Origin: Pectinophora gossypiella
Lineage: Eukaryota; Arthropoda; Insecta; Lepidoptera; Gelechiidae
DNA: 64,000 bases
Assembly: GCF_024362695.1 (NCBI RefSeq)
Contig: NC_065414.1
Coordinates: 4,853,501-4,917,500, forward strand
Reading direction: 5' to 3'
Shown one piece after another: positions 27,364 through 39,500 of this stretch. Under the pieces are notes generated by a model, which did no database searches, was not told where the DNA came from, and was given only the letters and a program-made list of their open reading frames with translations. The translations under genes were made by a program, and so were the position numbers. The first letter of the stretch is position 1. Each line of letters opens with the position of its first letter.

Positions 27364-27572
27364 GGCGGATACCCGGCCAAATTAAAGAAAGTGCTGATAG
27401 TGACAGCGCCACTGTGGTTCAAGGCGCCATTCCGAATCCTGCGGTTGTTCGTGCGGGAGAAGTTGCGGGAGCGCGTGCACACAGTGAGCGCGCCGCAGCT
27501 GGGCGTGCACGTGCCGCGCGCCTCGCTGCCGCGACAGCTGGGCGGCCAGCTCGACACCGACCACGCCGCCTG
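27364..27572 (+). CDS. Ptpmeg2: Ptpmeg2 exon: end of the CRAL-TRIO domain
   Basis: Begins after tattgttacag and ends TG|GTGAGA. It encodes GGYPAKLKKVLIVTAPLWF and onward, the last strand and helices of the lipid-binding fold, matching the 'PARLKKVLIV..P.WF' stretch of MEG2 proteins. The closing Trp codon is split and completed by the next exon. GC-rich coding DNA here contrasts with the AT-rich introns. Confidence 0.88.
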
Positions 27573-30500
27573 GTGAGACACTCATTCAAGCTACGAGAGA
27601 AATCAGCTGATGATAATCTCACTAGCCAACTATACCGCGTTCATAACTACTACCATCTTATGACCTTTCCTGTTTGCAAGACTATGCTTCTTTGTTTTTG
27701 TGCGTAGTTTAGTTCTCTGTTATCTTGAATTACCACGAAAAGTACATTTGCAGACACCCTTCACAAGAAATGATTAACCGTTCATCAGCTAACAATAAGT
27801 GCTCAAAATCCAAGAAGATGAACGTTCGAAGAAACGTGACTCATTGGCTAAATAGAATCTCTTCAACGGATTTGTGCAAAATAAACGACGTCATTATCGA
27901 CTTCCAAACTAAAATCAATGATCTGTTGGGAGTATTGAGTATTCTTGGACCGGGCTTGTTGATTAAAGGAAAACATGTCGAATTAAGTTTAGAAAGGAGA
28001 CTGAGGGGGGGGGACGGACGGACGGTTTAGGGGGATTGTAACGGTATAGGTGATTCTTGATGCAATACATACTGATTTCATGGTTTAATGCGACTATACA
28101 CAAATTTTGTACAGAAAGAATTTCATTCCTAAACTTAGTTTCTTAGTCTTGGTAGATTATTTTATCCGCCAGTGGATATATTCGGCGAAATTCCGAGAAT
28201 ATTGTAATAACTGTTCGAAATATACACTCAATACTGCAGAGCGTTTCCCGGAACGTGATAAATGACGACCCGACCTGAACTGATGATCTTTGGACAACTT
28301 GAATGAAATGGGAAAGAAAGGCTTTTCGACTTCTCCCTTTCAGGCTTAATTTGACGCCTTATTAGGTGCGGTACACTAAATGCTTGTCCCCTCTTTTCAA
28401 GAGGAACAGGGAAAAAAACCATCATTCTGAAATCTTAAAGCGTTCATGTTCAGTAGAGTGTAGTAGGTTAAAATGAATGTACGACAGATGCGAATGGAGG
28501 AAATTAGAATTGCCCTGGGTAGATGAGCGTCGGGTCACGGTCGCCAATAACCACCGACGATTGCATCCGGTCTGCAGGCACCGCTCACGCGAGTTCGAAA
28601 TTGAAATTAGTCGCGATTAATTAACTCTTCCACTTTGGAAAGTGCATACATTCCTATAAACATTGATACGAGTAAGTACAACATAATTCATAGTTTCTTA
28701 ACCATCGATTAAGTGGAATAATTTGTTTTTAAAATAGGATAAAGCAGTTTAGTAAATTGTGCCTGTATCCTGTACAGTTTAAAAAGGAAACGATATGATA
28801 ATAAACGTGTGCATAAGTGGTGATCGATTATCGAAGCCAGTCTAACTAAATAGGACAAGCACTTTCACCTAACCCGTTATAGATAATTAAACGTGGCTCT
28901 ATTTTTGACGACCAATTTAATACAACTTTCTATGTACGTTCACGTACGTTATTACGGTTGCAGTGTCCTTAGGCCTCTAAAGGCTGGTTCAATAAATAAA
29001 GTACTCTCATTAGAAAGGCACGCACTTTTCACATTTCCTCTGCCATGAATACATATGAGAGAAATCAAAAAGCTAACCGTTCTCCAAACGGTCTCCACCT
29101 GGTGATATTGCCCATCGCGCTGTTTATCTGCGTTTAATTCCAACCCCCCGCTTGGCAATGGCCGCGTTATTCACAACCTCCCGTGCCTGATTAAATTCGT
29201 TTCGAGTTACATCGCATCGTAAGATTTCCCCCGGGTACGTTTGACCTTCGTAGCTATAATATAGCTGAGGAAGTTCACAATACCTACATGCGTTTTTATG
29301 GGATATTGCTTAAACAGTTTTACGGACACGGCTCGAGCTATATCGAGGATCTCGATATAACCAATAGCCGTATGACGCTCATCCACAAAGATAGCATTCG
29401 CTGCGTATATTGGTCGTAGCGTATATCGGTGCTATTGCTGTGCCGCGGGTCCTGGCCCACTGGCCCTGCTACTCCAACAGGGCTAACATGCGAACGTGAT
29501 AAAATTATCGAACGAGACATGACTTATTTGGGTTCACATATCAACCTATATCATATTTATATATAACATATCGACATAATTATATCGTCAGAATCGTTAA
29601 AATTCCCGTGACAAAAGGGTGTAAAGTAAGAAGTTTTATATTATTATAATTTTTGTTATTTTACTCTTTATTAAACACTAATATTGAGTTGGTCATTTTT
29701 GATTTCGCTCGATAACATAAGTAAATACTCCTTCTTCAGTTTTGAAACGTTGGCTTCTGACGGAATATTGCACATGCAATTGTATCAGTCTATCGGACGT
29801 GATACTGTCATAAAAATATGAACTTCCATATCGCACATTGCACTTGACACAATCGTTCTTGTAATCATCTTAAATAATGCAACAATCGTGTATACATTTG
29901 CTGTGATAGCGATAAGCTTATCAATATATTTGTAATAAAACACGTTTAGTTAGTTTTGTTGTAACGTACTTCAAAATGGCTGTGTTTATGTGGTATTTAG
30001 TTTTAGCTAGAGCTGCCATACGTCTCGATACGCCGGGACATGTTTTAGTTCATAGAGTATAGGTGATGTGAGCTAGAGTTCTGGGTAGTGAGTCACTTTT
30101 TTAGTTTATTACAATCGTCACAAAAAACGCGTCATATAATATTAATACTTTTTTCATCAAGTAAAAATATTTAATTTAATTTAATTAAATGATATTAGCA
30201 TACTTAAAATTTTCGTCATTCCAGTCCCAAATGTCCCGGTGGTCATGATATTTATGGCTGCTCTTGTTCACGCGTACTATTAAATAAATACTCAGCGACA
30301 GGTTTGGCTGGCAAACTAGGAATTTCTTAAACTAAAGGTTGTTTGGAAGAGCGATAAGGTTTCATTTACTAGTCTTAAGATATCTTTATATTTTTTCTGT
30401 AATGTTTTCTAATAAACGCTAAATACGGATTAGGTTGATGAAAAAAGAGCGTTTAAATTTAGATAAACAAATATAATATATGGTTATATTCTGTCGATCC

Positions 30501-33500
30501 TCTGTATATTGGGATAGCATTCAGTCGAGATAAAGTTAGTCGATTTAGTGTTTTATCGATGTCTTCCACGTTCGCGAAAATGATCTGTCGGCATAGTGTT
30601 GATCGAAATTTTGCTGACGTGGTAACTGTATGCTTATATTTTATTTTATTTTCTGTGTTTGGTTCCAGGTTGGAGCACTGCCGGACTTGCTACACTAACA
30701 ACCTACAGAACGCCAAGCTAGAAGGAGTCATCGACGAATATGTAATCAGCAACCACATACCACCTGTTAAGCAAAATGGTGAGTCTCGCAATGGTGAATG
30801 GTCAATGCTGTGTGGTGTGTGTAAGTTGTGTGAATGGTGTGCAACATAAGTTCACGACTATATCCCAATTCGGGTAGTGAAGAGGTACATCCGTTGCCAT
30901 ATAAACTAAGTACCCACACCTCACCGAGCTTCCTGTTAGACCAACGTAATAGGTGGTGAGCCGTATCGCATATATATATGTGTGTGTGTGTGTGTGAATT
31001 TAATTCCATACTCTGCTTAACCCCGGTGGGAAAATGGCGTGAGTTTATGTATGTATGTGTATGTGGTGTCTCTATACTGTCCAAACATTTTTGTTACTTC
31101 TGCAGCATTCTCGCGTAATAAGCAAAACGTTTTGACCGCCACATTCGACACCATTGGTGCTAATTCCTGTAAACACCATCTAATTTTATTTTAGGTTATA
31201 TCTGTCATTTTCTTATCCGCCGAAAAGGAAAGGGACGGGTAATCGACAAGCATAAAATTTATGGAACACACGTCAATTTTAAGCACAAATCTAAAACAAC
31301 CGTCTAAAAATTCGCCCGGGTTATTCATTTATTTACTCATTCTTCCTAAAATTAAGAGCTGTCAATCATCCGTCCCTTTCCTTTTCGGCGTATAAGAAAA
31401 TGACAGGTATAACTTAAAGTAAAATTAAGAGATGTCTGCAGGAATCGGGGCCATTGTCCTCTGGAATAAAATATTCGTTTAATTATTACTACTATTACTA
31501 TTCGTTACTATTATTACTATTCGTACACAAATTACGCCGGTACTTTTTATTTTATTGTGTTGGTTGTCTACCCTGAACCGGCGTGCGTGTATGAAACAAT
31601 TGATGAATGTGGATGACGCAAGAGAAGTGTGTCAGGATGAAAGCAAATAGAATTCCAGTCTCTGCTTACCTCGGTGGGAAATAGACGTGAGTTTATGATA
31701 TACATACATGTATGTATTTGTGTGTGTGTGGGTGTGTGAACTCTGGTGTCAGGATTATTATTACGCCGCCAAAGGCTACCCCACTTGGCTCCATTTTACG
31801 TCAGTGAAGGCAATAATAATTATACTCTTTGTACTAGGTTAAAGTAGTCCTCAAATTGAATAACCCCTAACCAAAATGTTTATTACACTAGATTTATAGT
31901 TGCGACAAGACAAATTAGGTTCAAGATACATTATGAAATTCTGATTTTATTTTTTTCTATTTAACTTATTTATGAATGTTAGTCAAGAAAAACGTAACAA
32001 TAAGTCCGACATTTTATCACGTATTCCTATGACGTCACAGCGTGCTTTTACGTACAAATTCCGTAGTAATTTCGTGTTTTGACGTTTAGTAAAAAGTAAA
32101 ACTGTATCTATCTTTTGCTGTTATTCTAGCTTTTTGTTTTGAAAACCAATATAATAAGGAATGTTTTTTTGTGTGCAGGTATAATCGAGCGCGAGGGCGC
32201 GTGTGACATGACCAGCGACCGCGCGACGCGACACGAGCCCAGCACAGACATGCACATCAGCGGGGACCCGCCCTACACCCGCGACCCCAGCCCGCTTAGG
32301 TATACAATACATACACATGCATAAACCCACACCTCTAATATGCTAGCCACAAATTAACTAAAAACAACTTGCAGCCGCTTTTGACATATGTATGGTGTAT
32401 GGAGACAGGCGATAAGCCATTTTTATCTTCTAAACTCTTGTAGTAACATGTCTTTAGCAGCATTTCAAGATACTTGTTTTCCAGACCGAGACCTAGGCCG
32501 GCTTTTATGCAAGAATATATAATAGAAATTCGCAAAAAATGGAACGCTATTACTAGCAATTTAGCTCGACCCAGAATACCTTTAATACTTTTAATAAAAA
32601 ATCTTTCCAGGCATACACACGGGTACAATGGCGACATGAAAGGCAGGCACATAAACTCAGGGGACGAGGATGACCTAGATATAAGCAGTAAGTCATATTC
32701 TATTGTAATACCACTTCTATTTATGCGCAGAACATCGATACAACTTTTTTTATTTCCCCAGAGGTTTTATGTTATAATAATTCTAAATGTTTTTTTTTAT
32801 AACTGACATGTGACATTTTGTTATTTTTTTGTCATTTTGACGTTATGATATATTTATTTTATTACAATTTTACATGAGTTGTGATAAGAATAGAGGCGAG
32901 GGTATGTTTATTGATTGCAATTGTTAATTATTCCCAATGTTGTGAATGGGCCAATGTTTGGGTAATCGAGGTGATTCCTGCTTATTGACGTAGAGGCTGC
33001 GAGATGAGCGATTTGTGTGTGTGAACGAAGCTTATACAATACATCCGCGGCTTGTTTATAAACTGTTATGTGCGTCTTGGTTTCATTTCCTTCGCCGCTT
33101 GCCTCGGAGCCACAATTCGAGACGTATAGAGTCGTAAAATTCTTTTCGATTTGTTTCCGTCGCGACTACGTATAAAACTGTTAAGTTTATTATCGGCTCT
33201 CGCAATACGCTGACGATTGAAACGTTATGTTTGCATCAAGAAAATGGTACAAAATATTAATGTTTTTAACGGTGCAGTGTGTTATAGTAGCGATCCTACT
33301 ATACGGTTAGTGGTGGCTTACTTGCCATTTGTATTAGACATTTACTTTAAACGATAATAATATTCATAGGTACATCTCGGATTACGTAAGTAATCGGTTC
33401 TTGCTTCAGACATCGTACGTGTATAAACAGCGTGGGAGTAAATATGAGTTTTAAATGTCAAAGTTTACTTACAGAGCTATTGTATAGCCGAATTGGCACG

Positions 33501-36500
33501 TTTTCCAACGATAAATTATTGTTGTTCCCTGGAATTTATTTCCGGCTGTTACTAAAGTCCTAAAACTCGTTTACGAACATCCTAAACAATAACATTAAAT
33601 TAAAAGTTAGTCCAAGCAAAACGTATTGAATAGAGGGTCTTTATAATATTTCTAAAGGTACAGGAGGAGTTTGAAATAGACCTTCTAATTTTAGCACGAA
33701 GTATTTTCAGTAATTAATTGGTAGAGACTAGGAATTATTGACCTTTTGTATTTAGTGATTAAACAGAAACCATGCCAGGAGGTATACCGGGTTTAAAATA
33801 CATTTGAGAACTGTCCTTATTTGTTTCTCTCTAACAATCCGTAATAGAGTAACTAAGCAACCAACAACGTAGTGAAATGTACTCTGTACTCCGATGATGA
33901 AAGTACCTAGTATTGAGATACCATGGCTTAAACGTTTATCAAAATATAACAGGCACTTGTTTTTAAAGAGTTGTTATGTTAAACTATATAGTATAAACAT
34001 ATAACGATGGCAATAGATGCTTCACAACAATAGTTAAGAGTAGAAGCCGATTATTTAAATCTTATCTTTCCTCACTATTATCTACTTTTGCACGTGGAAA
34101 GATAATTACGAAAAAGAAAATTGTTCTCTTATTTCCCTTTACAAGTATTAGCTACTTATCGTCCGGCTTAATGAATAATACTGAAACTTATAAACGGCTT
34201 ACACTTTAAAATGTAATGTTTACTTAGAATCATCATCAATCTCATTGGATTCTGATATTTACAGTATAATACTGACGACACGTGTCGCGGGAGATTTTTC
34301 CTGTAGTGAATACGAGGCTTGTACATACAGGGTGTTATTGACATTGTAACGAAAACATGAAGGGGTCATTCAGACGATGATTCTGACTTGATGTCAAGTA
34401 GAATCGAAAATTTTCCATCGTAAAAGTATAGAACTGAAAATAATTTAAAAAAAATACAAAAATTATCATGACTTTTCCGACAGGAAATTCCACTTGATAT
34501 CGATTCAGAATCATGATCTGAATCATCCCCTTCAGTATTCGTTACGGTGTCACTAACACCCATCCGTAGTTGTATGGCTACCTGTATGTACTTGTATGGG
34601 GTGTAAGTGACATCGTAACAAATATTGAGGGGGGTGATTCAGCTGAATATTCTGAGTTAATATCCTGTGGAATTTTCCGTCGTAAAAGTATAGAATTGAA
34701 AATAATTTAAAAAAAATAAAAAAATCGTGAATTTTGCGACGGAAAATTCCACTTGACATTGGATTGGCTTGGTTTGAATCATCCCCCTTAGTATTCGTTA
34801 CGATGTCACTAACTCCCTGTATAAAAATGAAGCAATTATATTTTATATGTCCTAGACTCCTATATGCGGTCCCTCTTCAAACAAAAACTGTAGTATGTAC
34901 TTCAGTACGCTGCTCCGCTACGAGTTCATAGAAGTTTGTGAAACACACTCATAATTATAAATATACGTGTCCTTATGTCAGTTTCAATATATACGATTAT
35001 ATTATAATTGAGTTCTATTTTTAATCCCTGAATGTGGGTGTGGCGGTACACAATTTCTGGGTGGGGTAGGTTGGTTTTGACAATCTGAAAAGTTGTGGGT
35101 GTATGAAAAGTAAAGTATTGGTGTACCACATCCACCCACGTTCGCTTGTTACCTACTTAAATTAAGTACTTGTGGGGCCATAAATAATTTGTTTTGCTCA
35201 GAGAACCTTTTGAGGCTGAATGTTTGGGGGTTTACCCAGAAAGGATATGACTGTCGGGTTTCTGTCGTTATTTACATTCGGTTTTAATACCGTAATAGAA
35301 TTTGCATAAAATTATAAGCAGCTTATATCTCGGTACTGGGGTCATCTGAAGACGTCTGTCTCATTGCGATTATGGTACAAAATAGCTCCGTTGTAATCTG
35401 TTGGTAGATGCAACGGCGGATAATGCCAGGGGGAGTGAGTGTGTGTCGGTTCACGTTTTGTTTATCGCGATCCTAGTAACATCGGAATAGTAACTTACCC
35501 TCATAAAGCCGAGAATTTGCGCGGGTCTATCACAGTTAGTGAATGACGAATGGCAAAAAGGACTCTTACTTTTCTCACAAAGCTCTGGTTAATTGAAATA
35601 TCGCGTTCTGTGCCGTTTTAATTGCATTAAGACTTGTCTGATTGCATTATGTTCAGATCTTAAAATACTCGATTGCTTTGCGCCGCGTGCCGCCACCGCA
35701 CGGATTAATGAGGGTCTTAACCTCTCATATGCCGAGATACCAGACACAATAGATTTTACATTGTGTCTGGTCGAGATCCGCGTTCCGGCGTTTAAGGGGT
35801 TAAGGGTGCGGGCTCGCTAAAACGGATCGACTGCAAGGCAGCGTTGCCCTTACTTGTAATTAGCCGACAGTACAGTCGGATAGCTACATGATGTTGTGTG
35901 GCCCGGCAGCGCGCGGCACGTGGTCGAGCGGCGAGGCGTCGCCCGGGCTGTCGGACGAGGAGTGCGGCGGCGGCGGCGCGGGGCTGGCGCCGGCCGCGCT
36001 GCTGGCCCGCGTGCGCCAGCTGCAGCGCCGCGGCCTGCTGCTGGAGTACGAGGAGCTGCGCGCCCGCCCGCCCGCTGGCACCTTCCACCACGCCAAGTGA
36101 GATACACCAGCAATACCAGCACAGCCTTGCCGACACGTCTGCTTCAGCGCCACACCTGCACGGCACAATTATTTTTAAATTATGAAGTTTTTCCATGGCC
36201 GTGCAGGCCGAATGTTGAGCGGAAATTTCTGCCGCACATACTATAATAGGCTGTACTGTGTATTCTTCAGATATAATAGAGTAAGAATTGGTTCACCATA
36301 CGACGTTTACAACATACATAAACAGCCTATATACGTCCCACTGCTGGGCACAGGCCTCCCCTCAATCAACGGGAGAGGGTATGGAGCATACTCCACCACG
36401 CTGCTCCACTGCGGGTTGGTGGAGATATAAAAATGTCATACGACGTTTGTCCACGTATAATCGCGCCACGCGCGATGGGATTCCCGTGCCATGGATAGGA

Positions 36501-39500
36501 TATCTTATCTCTGCAGAACGGCTTAGACATGTATAAAATATTTCGTTAAAGAAATACAATAATAAAAACCTACACATCGAGTCGAACACAACTGAACTGA
36601 TTAATATGAAATACTTTCTCAATTGCAGATTGCCAAGTAACCTAGCCAAGAACAGGTACACGGATGTACTCTGCTACGACCACTCGCGCGTGCTGCTGTC
36701 TCAGACGGACCCCGACGACCCCACCACAGACTACATCAACGCCAACTACGTCGACGGATACAAACAGAAGAATGCCTTCATTTGCACACAAGGTAGGCCA
36801 TTTTAAAATGTATTAATACTGAAATACTGTATGAGACTTGGCTTTCACAAAACGGACGATACGTTTTTAAGAGTTTTTTACTAGGGGAAATGCCTACCGA
36901 ATACAATACCCTATGCCGGGTACATTTTTTGAGGATTACGCGGTTATTATCATAATTAAATATGAGAATAGTATTTCAATACCGTTTTAAGACTTTTGAA
37001 TCTTCTCATTCAAACATGGTTCAATTAAAATTGCTTCTAATACGCCTGTCGGTAACAACAAAGAGAGAAGATGATTGCTTATTTAATAATACTTGTTTAT
37101 TTACTTTCTAAAACAATGGAATAAAACAAGAAATCAGTATTTACTGTAAAATTCTCTACCTACGGGTTTTAATTGTGGGTTTCGTGGAAAAGTAATTTAA
37201 TTAATATCCAGTATTAGATTCCAAAAATAAAAATGTCAAAGAATATTTCGGCCTGTTGATTCTGAGAAACAGTTATTAACTCCGTCAATAACTATGAATT
37301 CGTCGGCGTTAATACAAATGTGGAATAATTTGGGATGCGAACAAAATTCACAGAAATTAAATTATGTGGGTTTCCCTCGAAGTGACGTATTAGTAACGTG
37401 TTGGCATTACGCCACTGGCAAGTCTGGTTATTTATAAACATCTAAAGGTTTCGGTTATGTATGGAAATAATTTCGCAACATGCCAAAGACATTTACGAAT
37501 TATACTATGCTAAATGAAAACTCTTTATATTGCTTAGCTACAGATTTTGATACTTTTATAAATGTCCCTCTCTCCAAAGCACGGAAGATCCCGTAATTAA
37601 ATTACTAAATTCGGTGATGACTGACCGTTTCCGACACTGCATAGTTTTTTATCGATATCAACAACTACAATTTTTTTCTGTCCTCGCGCCACTGTAACCA
37701 CGCCGCACGATGTCCATCCACCGTAAATGGCATTAGCAGCTTCAGAGCCCGCTGTTGTCAGTTCGAAGTCGTTTCGTGAGCCATGTTTTTCCGTCACGCC
37801 TTTGGTTAAAAATTAAAACAATATTAATAATATAAGTACATTTGGGCTTATTTTATTGTTTGCTAACAAATTCACTTGCATATTTCCAGGTCCCCTTCCA
37901 AAAACGTTTGGCGACTTCTGGCGCATGGTGTGGGAACAAGGAACCGTGGTGATTGTGATGACAACGCGCGCGGTGGAGCGCGGCCGCGTTAAGTGCGGGC
38001 AGTACTGGCCGCTCACCGTTGGGTCGACGGCCGTGTACGGGGGCTTCGCGGTCACTACTGAGGCTGTCGACACTGAGGACGATTATACCATCTCCCACCT
38101 TGTCTTGACGGACGTGAGGGTGAGTGTAATCTTCAATGTATGTCGTGTAACTCGTGCGGACTCGCATTAACTAGATACCTCATTACTATGCGAGCTTAGA
38201 CCGTAGAGCGTACTGGCCTCCTTCTCGTGTCGCACTTGCTCTTAATCTGTGCAGACCTTAAAGTATTTGAAATGGTATTAAGTATAGTGCCAATAAGAAT
38301 TAAGATGATTCCGTGCTTCGGAGGGCACGTTAAGCCGTTGGTCCCGGCTATTAGCCGTAAAAACACCTCCACCAACCCGCATTGGAGCAGCGTGGTGGAG
38401 TATGCTCCATACCCCCTCCGGTTGATTGAGGGGAGGCCTGTGCCCAGCAGTAGGACGTATATAGGCTGTTTATGTATGTTGTATGTATAGTGACAATACG
38501 GCGTTGGTTGCAGACGGAGCAGTCGCGGCGCATCTGGCACGGGCAGTACACGCGGTGGCCGGACTACGGCGTGCCGGGCGGCGGCCGCGCCACGCCCGTG
38601 CTGCGCTTCCGGCAGCGAGTGCGGCGCGCGCAGCACGACGCGCGCCAGCAGTCAGTGCTCACACTACTACCATACACTCACGCTCACTACCATACACTCT
38701 CGCTCACTACCATACACTCTCGCTCACTACCATACACTCACGCTTACTACCAAACACTTACGCTCACTACCATACACTCACACTCACTACCATACACTCA
38801 CGCTCACTACAATACACTCACGCTTACTACCATACACTCACGCTCACTACTATACACTCACGCTCTCTACTATACATTCACACTTATTACCATACACTCA
38901 CACTCATGCTACACAAGATTATTTAACAGAAGCCTTCATTAAAATAACTAATTTACTGATGATCTCAGTCCAATGTTAGCACGGATTGCCTTATCATGGT
39001 TCATCGCAGGAACCCACTGTCATAAGTAAAAAAATATTTTTTTTCTGTTCTCATGTTTTTGGGCCACCCTGTCACCTGCGATAAATCTTGCCCGTGGCCA
39101 AGCAGAGTAACGTACAATAAAGTTTTGAGTAATTTGTTTGATCTCCTAGTCGAGAAGGGGACAACAATGATGTTCAGAACATACTCTTCGCGTTTTGCTT
39201 ACGTTTGTAATGTTACGTTTCAGGCTGGGAGACTCGTGGGCGGGACACAGTATGGGACCTCCGATCGTTGTACACTGTTCTGCAGGCATCGGACGAACTG
39301 GTAAGATAATTTAATTTAATACATCCTATTTACACATACTTCTGTAGTCTTGAAATAACTTACGTGTTCTACATTCATAGTGGAAGTCCATGCTCTCGTG
39401 TCTACTTCTATGGGAGATTGGTGTAATTTGCGTGTTTACGGTAAACTTTTTCAACATTGGCAATATTCCAATATTAGCACCCTCAAGATAATAATAATAT

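Larger units (their letters stand above)
32690..35909. other. Ptpmeg2 intron with MITEs
   Basis: AT-rich intron. It contains two copies of fold-back MITE family 1 side by side (34330-34561 and 34598-34817) and a repeat with a perfect hairpin at 35738-35768. No further exon is needed by the reading frame. Confidence 0.6.

Noticed and set aside
27725..28030. Plus-strand 101-codon frame after the CRAL-TRIO exon
   Set aside because: It lies in the intron, out of the Ptpmeg2 reading, ends in a poly-G stretch and has no family resemblance.
30968..30996. (TA)n(TG)n run as a regulatory element
   Set aside because: Ordinary microsatellite following a retroposon end.
32474..32806. A 110-codon plus ORF taken as one protein
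   Set aside because: Its centre is a Ptpmeg2 exon (32611-32687); the part after 32687 is intron. The part before may be an alternative splice extension and is reported as such.
35792..36246. Several overlapping ORFs on both strands, 70-134 codons
   Set aside because: GC-rich shadows of the Ptpmeg2 exon 35910-36096; only one frame fits phases and the MEG2 motif.
38660..38911. CRISPR-like array
   Set aside because: Units are directly tandem without spacers and the genome is eukaryotic; it is a minisatellite.
38472..38942. ORFs of about 147-156 codons running from the WPD exon into Tyr-Thr-His repeats
   Set aside because: They read through the splice donor at 38650 into the minisatellite.
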